In this document: piece after piece, positions 32,900 through 45,271 of the stretch
Layout: each line of letters opens with the position of its first letter
How positions within the stretch are numbered: the stretch's first letter is position 1
Origin: Bimuria novae-zelandiae CBS 107.79
Taxonomy: Eukaryota > Ascomycota > Dothideomycetes > Pleosporales > Didymosphaeriaceae
Assembly: GCA_010015655.1 (NCBI GenBank)
Contig: ML976681.1
Span: 125,576 to 189,575, forward strand
Length of the DNA: 64,000 nucleotides
Reading direction: 5' to 3'
Notes under the pieces: model-generated
What the model was told of the DNA's origin: nothing
Seen by the model: only the letters and a program-made list of their open reading frames with translations
Databases searched by the model: none
Program-made: the position numbers and the translations under genes

Positions 32900-35800
32900 G
32901 GCTTTAAAGGCCTCTGGATTCCCCAGCAGCACCGCAGTATACGCCAGGCCGTTAGCCTGGCTGGATAGTAGTGTAGGTGGTCGAAGTGGCTATCTACTAA
33001 AGGCCCCTAGGGTCTTGCGGCAGAGCGCAAGGTGCTTTAGTATCTTATCCTGTCTGCATAAGTAGGTAAGGTTTACATCCTTATAGTTATACTTTTAGTA
33101 GTACTAGGCAAAATCCCCATGTCTAGACCGAATAGAAAGTAGTCTAGCTAGGATAGCTCTTGGTAGGTCTAGTTCCTTTAGACTATTACGTGGTGCATAG
33201 TCTAGGTGCCAGCTTTTATACCATCTAGAGAGTTTATTCTTTTTATTAGACCACTAGATCTACTATGTGTGTTGTAATATCTTGCGGGTAATTATCTTAA
33301 TACCTAAGAGTGTAGGCAGAGCAGCTTTACCCGTTGGGGGTAATAGGTATTAGGCTTCTAGATTGGCTAATCTGTTTGCTGCCTCATTTCCTTTAATGCC
33401 TAGGTGTCCGGGGGCCTATTTAATAGAGACGTCGTAAGTCTCCATAGCGCCATGGCACTCTAAAAAGGCCCATTAAGAGGTAGGGGGTGAATCGCCCCTT
33501 AGGCACTATATAACTAAGGTGCTATCTATACATAGCTAGATTTAACAGGTATTAAACTCTAGTTATCTTATGGTGTGCTAAAAGCCTCTCCATACTCCTA
33601 CTACCTCAGCGTTAAAAACGTACGAGGTAGAGTTAAGTAACCCGCGTCTAGTCTATAATTGCTTTCTGTTCTAATATACTATAAAGCTATAGGTCACCTG
33701 CTTTTCTCCTTCCTTTGTGTACTGTTTAGAGCCATCTGAGAAGATAGTCACGTCTAGTGGTGGGAGATAGGCCTACTATATATTAAAAGCCTTAGCTACA
33801 GTCTTCTTGTCTATGCCAAGCGTTAGGTTAGTTCGGCAGCCAGTTAAGTAGTAAGGGGCTATAAGTGTAGTCCTAAGGATCTCTAGTAGAAGAGATGCTA
33901 TCTATTAGACTTTTGTCTTAACTCGCTGGGGTTGTCCAGTTTTTACGCCCCTATTTACTATATATACTAATGTGCGCCTAGTGAGAGGATAGTCTGCATT
34001 TATAGTTCGTAAGTAGGTTATAAATCTAAGTTTAGCTTCCTTTAGTGCTACTATTGCAGACAATAGTCCGGCGTCTCAAAAGAGTGCAGCTGTAGGGGTT
34101 GTTCTCTACGCTAGTAGAATGCCCCTTACTGCTATAGCTAGTGTCTTGTCTATAGTAGCTATGTGCCATCTAATATAAGCGCTAACCTCTTAAGGCCTGC
34201 CTGGTTTAAGTGTATGTGGCTGTTTAGTGCGGCCTCTGTACCAGCATTCAGTCCCATACAGAAGCGACGGGTATACACAGGCAATAGTGGTCTTGCGGAG
34301 GGAGCTAGCTAGTGGTCTATAGGTAGTCCTGGCCAGACTATAAATATAATAGGCTACCCTAGCAGCTTTTACAGTGCGTGTGGCTACATGTCGTCTAAAG
34401 GTAAGTCTGCGGTCAAACCACACTCCTAACTAACGCAGGGCTGGCTGGCTATGCTCTCTACCTAGGAGAATAGGGTAGATCGTAAGCTACTTATCTATAA
34501 TATATAGTAGTGCGTAGCTACTTCGCTGTCTAGTTAGGTGTATTATTTCCTACTTTTCTAGGGCAAAGGTAATCTTATTAGCCTTACCCTATGCTCTAAT
34601 CTGCCTTAGATCTAATGCTAGGAGCTCGACGTTGTCGTCTATAGAGTGTAAGATCTAGTATAGACATATGTCGTCTGCATATCCAAACCTCCGTTCTGTG
34701 TCTATAGATAGTAGCTCTGCTAGGTACAGTGTATATAGGACAAGGGAGAGAGGCGAGCCTTAGGGTGTGCCACAGGCGATAGGGTAGCTAGGGGTAGTAA
34801 CCTGTCCAAGGCGGACCCGAACCCTCCAGTTAGTGAGGAATGAGTCTATAAAGAGCATGGTCCTTTGTGGCCAGCCCTGTTGGGCCATCCGGTGTAGCAG
34901 GTAGTTCTTGAGGAGCGCATTAAAGGCGCCTTAAATATCTAGGGTGACTATAGTGACATGCTTTCTAAGTACCCATGCTACTTTAGTGTCGTGAGTAAAC
35001 GCTATAGTGAGGTCTGCTGTAGAGCGCTTTAGAAGGGCGCCGCCATGCTAGGGGCTAAGGATCTTATGTGTTATAGCGGTCTACGTAATTTATCTAGCTA
35101 CTATTCGTTTAAGTCCCTTTCTAATGTAAGAGAGAAGCGCTATAGGTCTCTAGGAGTAGGGTAATATTTAGTCTATCTTCCCTGTCTTTAGTATTATTAC
35201 TACCTCGGCAAGCTTCCACTATGCTAGGAAGTGGTTGAGCTTAAGGCATTGCTAGAAGATTCTTCGTATAAGTTCCCTAACCTGAGCCCAGCAGGCACGG
35301 AGTAGTCGCATAGTAGAGTAGTTAGTGCCTAGTGAGGTGCTTAAGACTCTTACTGTGTTTCGTTTAGTTTCCTCTAGTGAGATGTGTGTGCTCTACGGGA
35401 GGGCATCTGCATTCTCCTAGTCTAGGTAGTGTCTGAGGTCATCCTCTACTATGTACTAGTTAAGGACTTCCTCTCTAAGAGCCTCTGCCTTCTCTAGGGG
35501 GTCTGATATTGTCCTGTTGTTCACGATAAGAGGAGTGTCCTGGTTCTCTAGTGTAAGCTTGTACTAGGTAATAATCTTAAATAGGTCCTTATTATCCTTA
35601 GTATTATTAATAACATGCCTCTAGTACTACCTTTTAGCCTATTAGACGGTAGTCTTAAAGGCCTGTCTCTCCTCTAGTAGACTGCCAGAGCAGAGCAGCC
35701 TAGCATATTTATAGGCCTGGTAGGTAGTTTTGCACTCCTTAGTCCACCATGGTGCAGCGCGGCCTTTCTTGCGGTCGAGCTTACCTGCTATCTATACAGA

Positions 35801-36720
35801 GTGCTGTATGGTCTCTATAAGCAGCGTAACGCATTCCTCTAGCTATGCTACATCCTATGTTGCAAGCAGGTCTGGGATGTTCTAGACACCTATTTCTACC
35901 AGCCTAGTGAATTTAGGTAGGCTTGCCTTAGGGACTCTATAGTAGTACTATTCTAGATGCGGAGTGCCTGGTGTAGAGAGAGGGACAAAGGTTACTATTA
36001 TCTCATGGTCTAAGCCGCTGTGCATGCTAGCATTAACAGCAGACTAGGCAAATAAGATATTAGAAAAGGTAAGGTTAAGGACATGGCCAGCGTAGTGTGT
36101 TAGCTACCCTGGCACACTAATGTAGTCTATAGACGCGTTAGCAGCCTATCTAGCTAGCTCCACACCTCTATTAGCTATAATAGTAGTAGGCTTAAAGGAT
36201 TCATGTCTAGCGTTAAAGTCTCCTCCTATAAGGCAGAGTTAAGGGGGTATAAGATATGTGACGTATTAGATAACGTGTAGGGTGTGTAGCTGTCTGTAGC
36301 AGTTAAGTATTACCACTCTATTTACTATAGCCCACAGCATGTCTGGGTGATTAAGGCTCTCTCTAGCCTAGTATCGTAGGTGGCATCCTTTGCGGATGTA
36401 GGTCATCACCCTAGGGCGGGCTAAGCCTGGTGTGTTGGGGCTGTCCCAGGTACTAATGGGTGCTAGGTGTGTAAAACCAGGGTAGGTAGAAGTTCTTGAG
36501 TTAGCACATGTGAAGGGCTCTTAAACACACACAACATCTATGCCCTTCTAAAACGCTACCTCTAGTATTATAATATACCAGGGTAAGCTCCTACTAACAT
36601 TAGCCTAGCATACACGTAGTTATTTACTTAACAGGCTGGGCTGTTAATACCTAGTGTTAGCTAGGATATTATAAGGGTATTCTAGCATAATAATAGCGAG
36701 TTATCGCTCATACTAGCGTC
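32900..36720 (-). pseudogene. Lin1 ORF2: endonuclease, reverse transcriptase, RNase H
   Basis: APE endonuclease at about 36236-36183 reads LIGGDFNARHESFKP, a catalytic block kept intact. RT: WPQRTMLFIDSFLTN near 34880-34840 on the minus strand; the catalytic site at 34690-34661 reads FGYADDIC, with YADD intact. Open segment 34423-34190 (MWFDRRLTFRRHVATRTVK, then ASSLRKTTIACV and SLLYGTE) is the RT C-terminal thumb-like block seen in Tad/I-type LINEs. RNase H at about 33746-33725 reads IFSDGSK. Stops are scattered through RIP. Makes the nick and primes cDNA at the target; this copy is broken. Confidence 0.85.
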
Positions 36721-36959
36721 TTCCCTCTCTAAGGTAGACGGGTTAGTGTAAATAGTTAATTATAGACAAATGCTGCCGGTAGATAGTTATTCTACATTAA
36801 GGCTCCTCTAGCCTGTGGCGGCCCGCCTTGGTCTCTTTTCTCTGCCAGTAGTAGAGGAGGATACATAGGAGGCAGTAGTTATGGGAGGTGTAGCCCTGCT
36901 TTCTCCTTCTTACCTCTGGGCAGAAAGGTGGGAAGGCACTGTCTCTAATACCTCTATAA

Positions 36960-38440
36960 GAGGAGCCTTAGGCTAAAGTGTTGCCTATTTAAGGGCTACT
37001 TTAACTATCCTATAGAGGTGCTGCTGTGCTATTTTGCCTACGCGACGGATAGTCTTTAGCTTAGTCTTTATAGGCTTAGTAATATATCTATTAACCTAGC
37101 GAAGAGCTGCTAGGCAGTTAGTGTAATTAGCTAGATAAGGGCTATAATAGTTAGCATATATAGCTTTATAGGCGCAACTATCTCCGTACTGTCCTTAGTG
37201 TCTATCCGTGCGGTCCCCGCAGTGTGTATAGCAGGCTACTCGGGTATAGCAAGCAGCGTTGCAGTAGCCCTGGCAGCCTGGGTTATGTCGCTGTATAGTA
37301 GGATGCTTATAGATTTCCTTCGAGAATTGGCTAGTGCCAAAGAGCCGGAACAAGCGGACTGGCTCCTTATATAAAACGATCTAGGTGATAAGGCCATACT
37401 AATTCGCCCTATATTATAAGGTCCTGTAACTAACTAGCTACTTACCTATTTGCAAGCAGACCTCTTCCTCTACTAGCTAGGTAGTAGTTAGTAGTTCTGT
37501 GCCATCTAGGGTCTAAAAAGAGCTAGGTACTCCTTGTACTGCGTAGTTAGTCCAGCGTTCTAGGATCCTCACCACGTCTCCGTCTAGCGCTCTTACTAGA
37601 AGTTCCTGGTTTTCTTAAGTTAGAAGTCGGCCCCGGATGTTCTCATTTACTAGGGTAATCGCCTAGCCTATGTTAATTAGTAATGCGATAGGTATGTCTT
37701 TAAGGGTAAGTCTTACTATACTCTTACATATTGCCTGCCTTACTATAAAGAGTAAGGGTTGTTACAGTCGCATTACTAGGTTAGAAATAGCTACGAATAT
37801 TCGATTATCTTCTTTTAGCTTAGCGGGCGGGTTAGGCCGGGGCCTAGTAAGGATTAGGGGTTGACTGCCACCCCTATCTAAGATCTAGGGGTCTCTAGCT
37901 ACGTCCGCCCAAGAGCGGCGTCCCGACTCTTAGCTCTTAGGGTTACTATAACCGGTGTCGCTGCTCTAGCGAGAGCTAGGGGGGGAGTTACTTAGGGAGA
38001 GCAAGATTAGAGCCTAAATAACTCTCTGCTGTAGCTCCTTAGTAATCTTAGCCTTTTAAGGGTTAGTATAGCTCTCTGCGTGTTGGTCTACCACTACTAT
38101 AAAAGCCATAGTAATAGTGTTCCATAGCTAGGCAATCTGCTAAGTCTTAGTAATATGGCGTTAGACAGCATCAGAGACGCGAGGTTTGGGAGCGCCCCCA
38201 CCAGGGTTCTAACTACTTAGAAGGGGTGCACGGTAATGCATGTCCTTTTAGGGCCGTCTTGGGGCGCGTGTATAAAGCTGCTGAGGGATTATAGGGTCTA
38301 GGGACCCTGTGTGCTAGGAGGAGGAAGACTCTACCATCCTAATAAGCTCCTTTGCGCGTCTGCGCGGAGGGCTAGGCAGACGTTAGAGGTACTCCCAGAA
38401 TTAGCGCAGTGAGCTTGTTCAGTTACTAGGATTATTAGGG
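36960..38440 (-). pseudogene. Lin1 ORF1 with zinc knuckles
   Basis: Minus strand. The knuckle region at about 37290-37190 reads GCQGYCNAACYTRVACYTHC, two adjacent Cys/His knuckles of the LINE gag type, followed by GDRTDRH. The N-terminal part is Lys/Glu rich with few recognisable features. Start codon not determined. An intact-looking plus-strand frame at 37670-37864 is a shadow. Confidence 0.7.
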
Positions 38441-38497
38441 TCTTTAGAGAGGATATCTAAAAATCGAAAAGTTGGTGTTCGGTGTAGGTAATGCTCT

Positions 38498-39779
38498 AGG
38501 AGGCCCTATAGCTTTTTAGCGAGCTAATAGGCATCCCACGCGTATGGTTCTTAAATAACTACTTTTATCTTATATTAGGGAGGATAGTGTAGTTTATTAC
38601 TATATATTTAATAGACGTCTTCTACTAAATAATTAAAGATATTATATTTTTATAGCATTCTTCGCTCTTCCGCCTATTTAGCGGGTGATTTAAGGATATC
38701 CTATATAAGATCTATTTCCTCGTCTCCTACCAGGATAAGAGTAACTATTATTACGTGTAAGAGGCTAATCGTGCTAACTTTAGCCTCTATTTTTAAGTAG
38801 TCCTATGCGAAGTAGCCCTGTTCTCTGTATTAGAGGCAGGCTTTATTCTTAAATCTTTACTCTTACTCCTCCTATAAAATACTATTCTTGCCCTAGTAGT
38901 CCTTCTTTAGCTTATAGAGCTACTTTCCTTTACTAATTTTCTTTTATACTATTAGACTTTATTAGTTATAATAACGTTTCTATCTTTATCTCTTCCTGTA
39001 AGTCGGGTGCTAGTTTCCTTTTAGGAGAGTAGTTAGGTACTGTACTGTTTTTCTAGCTTTTGTTTATATAGACGATTATCTACTTTAATAGCATTATTTA
39101 TAAGCTCTTCTAGATTATCTACTTTTCCTTAGTAGACTAGTTCGTCCTTAACCGTTTTCTTTACCCTATTATAGTAGGCAATTATAAGTAGGGCTTTTCC
39201 CTACTTATTAAGCTTTACTATAATTTATTTAAACTCTAAGGTATAGAGTACTACTAGTTTTTCTTAGCGTAGGCGTTAGAGACGTATTTTAGTCTAATAT
39301 TCTTTATTAATTATACTAAATATGCTTTTTATAGCTTCATAGAAAAATTCCTAGTCTTTAAAGATATTCTTAGTAGCGTCTAACTTATAACTCCTAAGTT
39401 TACTATACTTAAAGAAGTTATTAATTATTAATCTAGCCTATATAGCTGCCTTATCTTGCATATTTATATAGGTAACTAGGATTTTATCTTATTCTATCTT
39501 AAACCTTCCTAGGTTATAATAGATAAATAGTTCTATTTATATTAGAAACGTCCCCGGGTAACCTTTACTAGTATAGGGCTTAGGCTTAAGAACCTTTAGT
39601 TAATATCTAGTATCCTCTTATTTACTTATTTTTTTACTTATCTTGTTAATAATTTCCTAAAGCTAGGCTATTTAAGCTACTTATTTAATAATTAGTTCTC
39701 TTAGTATCCTTTCTTAGTTAGCTAGGGCTGCTAAGGTTATCGAACTAGGTTCTACTATTATACGATAGGATAGTTAAAA
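38498..39779 (-). pseudogene. Gyp2 gag with CCHC knuckle and very short leader
   Basis: Minus strand. The first codon of the frame is ATA at 39758-39756 (ATG by one G-to-A), followed by VEPSSITLAALAN; only about 21 bases separate it from the LTR edge. The gag core near 39240-39020 reads KLNK-GKALLI, then VKDELVY, typical of gypsy Retrotrans_gag. The knuckle at about 38850-38798 reads ACLQYREQGYFA, stop, DY, where each Tyr stands for Cys or His. Lin1 cut the frame at 38497. Confidence 0.78.
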
Positions 39780-40196
39780 TGTTATAGGGCGCTTTCGCTT
39801 AGTCTAATCTAAGTTAGGGTAGTAAGGTAATAAGGTGCCTTATAAATTATTTAGTAGTATAAGTTAATGCAATACTTAGCGCGTGCTAGATAATCTAATC
39901 TTATAATTAATAAAATAACTATTAGTCTATATAGAAGAACGCACTTGTATAAAAATATATAAATTAACTATAAGGAGCGTAGAAAGAAAACTATCCTATA
40001 TATATATATACCTTCTTGCTTAGTTACTTAGCACTACTAATTAACTTAGTAGTTACGTATCTTACTTAGTAACTTAGTACCACTAATCTACTAAGTAGTT
40101 ACGTAACCCTAAGACTAGCTCCTTAGCGTACTTATTAACCCGTTCCTCGATTGCCTATCCTTATAAGCACCTATCCCTCGTCATCTTGCTTTTAGT
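39780..40196 (-). repeat. 5' LTR of Gyp2, most of it
   Basis: Matches 16555-16971 with transition differences. Cop4b inserted eight bases before its end; the last bases TCGTAATA lie at 45502-45509. Total 425 bp, against 426 bp for the other LTR. Confidence 0.85.
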
Positions 40197-40421
40197 TATC
40201 CGATTACAAGGCCTTTGTAATCCTGCACTATTGTTAATAGTGCAGTAGAGAATATAAGGCTGGCGCACCTCCAGCTACACACTATCCTAGTTAGTGCTAG
40301 CGTTAGGTCGGCACGTACTAGAGACCTCGCCTACGGCCAATCTCTATCACTTAATTAATAAACTTCATTAACTATCAAGATCACACCATCTCAAAGTGAC
40401 AGAATACTATTAAATCTCACA
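40197..40421 (+). repeat. 5' LTR of Cop4b
   Basis: 225 bp. Contains a short inverted repeat TGCACTATTG-TTAATAGTGCA (about 40227-40247) forming a perfect stem with a small loop, conserved in all Cop4 LTRs except for RIP changes. Confidence 0.92.
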
Positions 40422-40439
40422 ATTAAGAGTCTCACTGCC
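40422..40439 (+). promoter_or_regulatory. Primer-binding site of Cop4b
   Basis: ATTAAGAGTCTCACTGCC directly after the LTR. Its complement contains ACTCTTAAT, the anticodon loop of tRNA-Lys(CUU). Priming from an internal tRNA cut is known for Drosophila copia and yeast Ty5 (with initiator tRNA-Met). The tRNA identity is inferred from this short match only. Confidence 0.55.
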
Positions 40440-40457
40440 TTAATTAAGCCGATCAAA

Positions 40458-41500
40458 ATGGCCCTATTAACCCTTAGAGATCCTACGGTGATCCTGACTA
40501 ACTACATAAACAACACGCTATAGCTTAAACAGCTTAAAACAAGATACCAATTCCTAAAGGTCTGGAGTATTATTAACCTAGTGCTAACGGATAAACTAAA
40601 GCAGAAACCCGCGATGCCGATGCCCCCAGCGATAGGAAGCTACCAGCCAAGCACGGCTTACGCGACTGCGAATCCAAATGATATGCTAAGAATGCCTTCA
40701 CATCTATCGACAGCAGGCGCGAAAGCATATAAAGACGATAGCGACTATTATAAGGGATAGCTAGAGATATACAAGATTATGGACCGCGAGTATCAAGAGG
40801 AGCAAGACAGCCTAAATTAAGTAGTTACCTTTCTCTAATTAATAGTCTTAGCGCATCTCTAGAACAACTACTATATTTTAGATTAATTAATTAGGCAGTA
40901 GATTAATAACCTTATAATTATAGTTAGGGTAGATCTGCAAGACGAATACAGACAATCTAGGGTAAGGTATTAAGAAGCCCTTAAGCTAATAAGAATAGTT
41001 AGATTATAGGCTACATAGCTATCTAAGTACGATTATGTAGCTATAGAAGTAGAGACTAATTAGGTCCTAGAGTTCTAAAGGCTAGACTTAGTTAAAGAAG
41101 ACTTTATAAAGGCAGTTGTCTATATCGCACCTATATAGGTAACGACCTTCTAATAATACGAAAGCAAGGATGTAGCTATCTTACGGAAGTATATAATAAA
41201 ACTCTTCTAAGACTATATAATTCTGCAGCACCTAATTAAGGGTAAACAAAAGGGCGTTTTTGCTACTACAGGTTCATCTCTCGCTAACGGTAGTAAATCC
41301 ACCTAGGCTACAGACAGGGACGCCTCTCTTGTGGATAAAGTAGCAATATTAAAAAATTAAGGAAGACCTCGTAAATAATAATCTGCTAGTCATAGTACTA
41401 AAGCTAAGCAGTCCGCGATTACAGACAATAAGCTAATAGTAGTTAGTAGCCTTAAGTGCCCTGCTTATAAATAACGCTATAGTCTACAAGACTGCTTCTA
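40458..41500 (+). pseudogene. Cop4b gag with CCHC knuckle
   Basis: ATG 40458, MALLTLRDPTVILTNYINNT. Frame stays colinear with Cop4a. A long acidic/hydrophobic middle part follows, then a knuckle at about 41446-41497: LKCPAYK, stop, RYSLQDC, in which one Cys and the His are changed to Tyr. Gag would build the particle; not functional here. Confidence 0.78.
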
Positions 41501-41759
41501 CGCCTTCCTAGATAAGTAACTAGATTAGTTTAGGCCAAAGCCTGGCATGGCTGCCCTAATTAAATTCAGGTTGGAGAATAACCCAGAGCTTCAAGAAAGC
41601 CTAAGGATAATAAAGAGGGCCAGATTACAGGCACCTATAATTAAACTATTACACACTCCCACTCCAACTCGAATCACTAAGGCTAATAATGAGTGACTAG
41701 ATAGACGCTAAATCACTAAAATCCTAGCGAGCTTTAACGCCGCATCCTTCCACACGTAC

Positions 41760-42900
41760 CCATTACGATGCTTAGCCATACTCGATTTAGGCACAACCTG
41801 CCATATCTTTAACAACATCAATCGCTTCGTCTCATACCAACCACCGGCGCCAGGAGATTTCATATAGGCAGGGAATATATAAATATGGATTAAAGGATAC
41901 GGGAGCGTTTATCTTAACATACAAAGTGTAAGAGGCAATTAAATAATATAGCTAGACAATATTGCCTATTGCCCTAATCTGCTCTGCAATCTTGTATCGT
42001 TCCAATTACTCTAGAGGCAAGGCTTTTGGTGGGACACGCGAGCAGAACCAATAACACTAAAGTGACAAGATAACATAATATTGGCAGAACTAGAAGAGAT
42101 GCATGGCCAATAGGTGCTAGAATATAGATTAGCCCTAGTAGGCTGCACTGTTGCCAATAGTGCGCTAGCAGCGCACAAAACCAACTCAAGAACGAAGCGC
42201 AGGCCACAGAAAGCAAGCGCAATTACCTGACATAAGTGATTAGGCCACCTAGAACCTCAGGCACTCGAACACCTAGTGCAGCAATCTGAGGGGGTAAGGA
42301 TTAAAGGACTTACCACAGTCAAATACGACGCCTGCGGCAGAGCCAAACTCAAGCGACAAATCCGCAGACAACCTAAAGAGCTTACGAAAGGCCCTAGAGA
42401 GAGAATCGCAATCGACTTTCACGACTTTAAAGCAGACAGCTTAATAGGAGAGAAGAGTCAGATGCTTATCACTAACAGATTCTCTGGCTTCACCTGGGAC
42501 CTCTACTTCAAGGATAATCGCCCGGCACGATCTATTATTAAGTAACTTAGCACCTTTATACTATTTATAAAAGTATAATTCGAAGTTATAGTAAAAGTTA
42601 TTAAATTAGACAACGAGATCTTCTCTATTAAAGTAGACGTTAAGAAGTAGTGCTTAGCATAAGGCATTAGAATTAAGCCTTTAGCACCTAATACTTAATT
42701 ATAAAATAGAGGGGCTAAACGCTTAGGGGGTGTAATTAAGGAGAAAGCGCGCGCGATGCAACTAGACTCTAACCTACCCTAGTAGCTATAGCCTAAGATT
42801 ACACGGGTAGCAGTCTACCTCTATAATTAAACACTAAACTACGCCAATTGCTAGAGATTACCATACAAAGTATTCTTTACAACAGTAGCCTTTTAAAACG
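41760..42900 (+). pseudogene. Cop4b protease and integrase
   Basis: Protease at 41770-41805: AILDLGTTCHIF. Zinc finger at about 42233-42350: HK, stop, LGHLEPQALEHLVQQ, then VKYDACGRAK, where C-x2-C has one Cys changed to Tyr (intact in Cop4a). Catalytic core: open segment 42276-42545 with IAIDFHDFKADSLIGE and NRFSGFTWDLYFKDN. The frame continues to about 42900 through several stops. Confidence 0.85.
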
Positions 42901-43133
42901 GCGTGGTCACTTAACTAAAGAAGCCTAATTAAACTTACCTTAAGGCTTATAGCTGCAAAGCTTTTATAATAACTAACGATATAAAGCGTGGCAAGAGCAA
43001 ACTCTAAAGATTAGATCCTAAAGTATAGATTAGTTATATTATTAGCTACTAATTATCTAATATCTAGAGGATATAGATCCCCTTACTCGCGAAGACAATT
43101 AGCACTCGCGATGTAATATTTAATAAAGACACA

Positions 43134-43469
43134 GTGTTTTCAGGCAAGACTAAAGACCTGATGGATAATCTTATACACAACACCTTGGAAGAGATAGCAG
43201 CATGGGTACGATCGGTAGAGTTACCTCCCTTACCTCGCCAGGGTCAAGCCACAGAGTCCTTCTATGAAGATGAGACAATTACTAAGGCACTAGGGGAAGA
43301 GGATAAAGGGACCCTAGGGTACAGGCAAGGCAGGAAGTTTAATTACAAGTATCTAACACCTCTATTAACACCGCCACTAGTTGCACTCCTTGCCCAATTA
43401 CTAGCTAGAGATAATCAAGCTAAACTATCCCTAAGAGTGCAATTAGGGCAAAAACAAGTTAGTCCTTAG
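43134..43469 (+). pseudogene. Cop4b integrase-RT linker (open 111 codons)
   Basis: Acidic and Pro-rich linker between integrase and RT, the least conserved part of copia pol: PPLPRQGQATESFYEDE, then a LTPPLVALLAQLLARD stretch. Cop5 has an equivalent open linker at 62468-62169 (FYEDD and LLPAALLAQLMTGE). The frame joins RT after one stop (a Trp codon). Confidence 0.75.
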
Positions 43470-43479
43470 GCCGCGGCAT

Positions 43480-45208
43480 TCATGGCAGGCACGGAAGCAG
43501 GAAGCAGTGGCAAGTATCAAGGCAAGGTACTAGATAAGGCCCAGCTCAGACGCATGATCACTGTGGGTAAGAAGCCACACAGAAGCCTGCTACCGGAACC
43601 ACCCACCTGCAGAAGCAAGCTCAAGGATCACCCTCTCTATGATATATAGAAGGAAGCCGAGCGATCTCATCTCCAGAGCCACAAGGAAATAAAGTCCTGG
43701 AGTAAGGTTGCAGCCGCTCCAGTGAAAGCAGCAGGTCATCAAATCCTTAACTGTATGTGGGTATATACTTACAAGCTTGACAAACACCATCGATTACAGA
43801 AATGCAAAGCAAGATTGGTAGTGAGAGGCGATCAACAGCGATATCTTACCTTACAAGATACCTACGCCGCAACGCTTGCAGGACGATCCTTCCGCATGCT
43901 TATGTTAATTATAGCCTGGTTCGACCTAGAGCTTATCTAACACGACGTCACTAACGCTTTTGTCCACGCAAAGCTGGACAGAGAAATCTATATAAGGATG
44001 CCTCGCGGCTACACACGAGCAGGTGCAATCCTCTAACTACACAAAGCACTTTATGGACTGCGCATCTCTCCCCTACTTTGGCAGAGAGAGTTTACTACTG
44101 CACTCCGCGATATGGGGTTCAATATAGTCCCACATGAGCCTTGTTGTTTCATCAAGGAAGGACTCATCATCTTCTTCTATGTAGATAATCTGATCATCGC
44201 CTATAAAAAAGATCACAAATCGGCCGCAGAAGCAGCCATCACAAAGATAAGCGCCAAGTTTACTCTAACTGGCGGAAAAGATCTACAGTGGTTTCTAGGA
44301 GTTGAAGTGATTAGAGACCGCACCAAGCGAAGGATCTGGCTTTTACAAGCCTCATACATTAACAAGATATCTCGCCTTATAGATCACCATGAGATGCGAT
44401 ATGAGACGCTAATAACTTCGATCGAATTACTCCCGCGAACAGGACTAGCTACTAAGGCTAAGGTTAATTAATACCAGCGCAAAGTCGGATTAATTCTCTA
44501 TGCTATAGTTATAACTTAACCAGATATCGCCTTTGCAAGCTCCAGACTATCACGTTTTCTATCTAATCTAAGCGAGGATTATCATGCTACCGCTAATCAA
44601 GTCCTCCTTTATCTTACAAAGACTAGATCACTGGGTCTACAGTTAGGAGGGGCAGATACCCTAGAAGTGGCCAGCGACGCATTATTTACTAATAATACTC
44701 TAGACCGCAAGAGTTTACAAGGATATATTATTAAACTATTTAGTAGGCTAATTGCCTGGAAGGCAAGCAAACAAGATACAGTTACCATATTAATAACAGA
44801 GGCCGAATTGCTGGCACTTTTACAGGTAGCTAAGGAGGCCATTTTTACTTCGCGATTACTCTAAGAGCTCCAGATCACTATAAGTAATCACCTAATTATA
44901 ATTAATTGTGATAATTAACAGACTATCCGTCTCATTACTAAAGAGATTGTAAAGTTACAGACCAAGCTGCGCCATGTGGATATCCACAATTATTAGCTAA
45001 GGCAGGAAGTGGCTAAAGGAATAATTAATGTTACCTATTAGAGATTAGAGGATATGGTGGCAGATAGTCTAACTAAGGCCCTGCCAGTAAATAAATGGAA
45101 CAAGTTTCTAGATAAACTAGGACTTACAAATGTATTAGACAAGATCACTGATCAAGAGGTCACCCTGCAGGATCTACAGCAGAGGATAGAGGCCTTTAAA
45201 ATGGAGTA
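43480..45208 (+). pseudogene. Cop4b reverse transcriptase and RNase H
   Basis: RT: NCMWVYTYKLDKHHRL at about 43750 and KARLVVRGDQQRY follow the entry block. TNAFVHAKLDREIYIRMPRG at about 43950-44005 is the second conserved block. The catalytic site at 44178-44189 is YVDN (YVDD in Cop4a; G-to-A). Open segment 44112-44471 covers the palm. RNase H ends with LRHVDIHNY, stop, LRQEVAKG near 44960-45010 and ADSLTKALPVNKW at about 45062-45100. The frame stops at about 45208. Confidence 0.87.
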
Positions 45209-45257
45209 GAAGGATAGACCAATATTACTATAAAGCGTTTAGCTTAAGGATGTGCTT

Positions 45258-45271
45258 AAGCTAAGGGGGTG
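45258..45271 (+). promoter_or_regulatory. Polypurine tract of Cop4b
   Basis: AAGCTAAGGGGGTG immediately before the 3' LTR start at 45272. The same core is found at Cop4a, Cop3, Cop5 and in the miniature element at 664-674, showing that all share plus-strand priming. Confidence 0.8.

Larger units (their letters stand above)
32449..38483 (-). mobile_element. Lin1: full-length Tad-like LINE inside Gyp2
   Basis: 6035 bp flanked by a perfect 14-bp duplication GTAGGTAATGCTCT at 32435-32448 and 38484-38497. Minus-strand order is ORF1 (Cys-rich gag, about 38440-36960), then ORF2: APE endonuclease (about 36700-35900), RT (about 35400-34000), RNase H (about 33760-33300). The 3' end is a short (CCAA)n tail (32449-32470 on the plus strand: TTGGTT repeats), not poly(A). 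The 5' end (minus strand) begins ACACCGAACACCAACTTT, similar to Lin2. RIP is moderate. Confidence 0.9.

Noticed and set aside
41974..42222. 82-codon minus-strand frame with Leu/Ala-rich stretches (membrane-like)
   Set aside because: Antisense of the Cop4b region between protease and integrase zinc finger.
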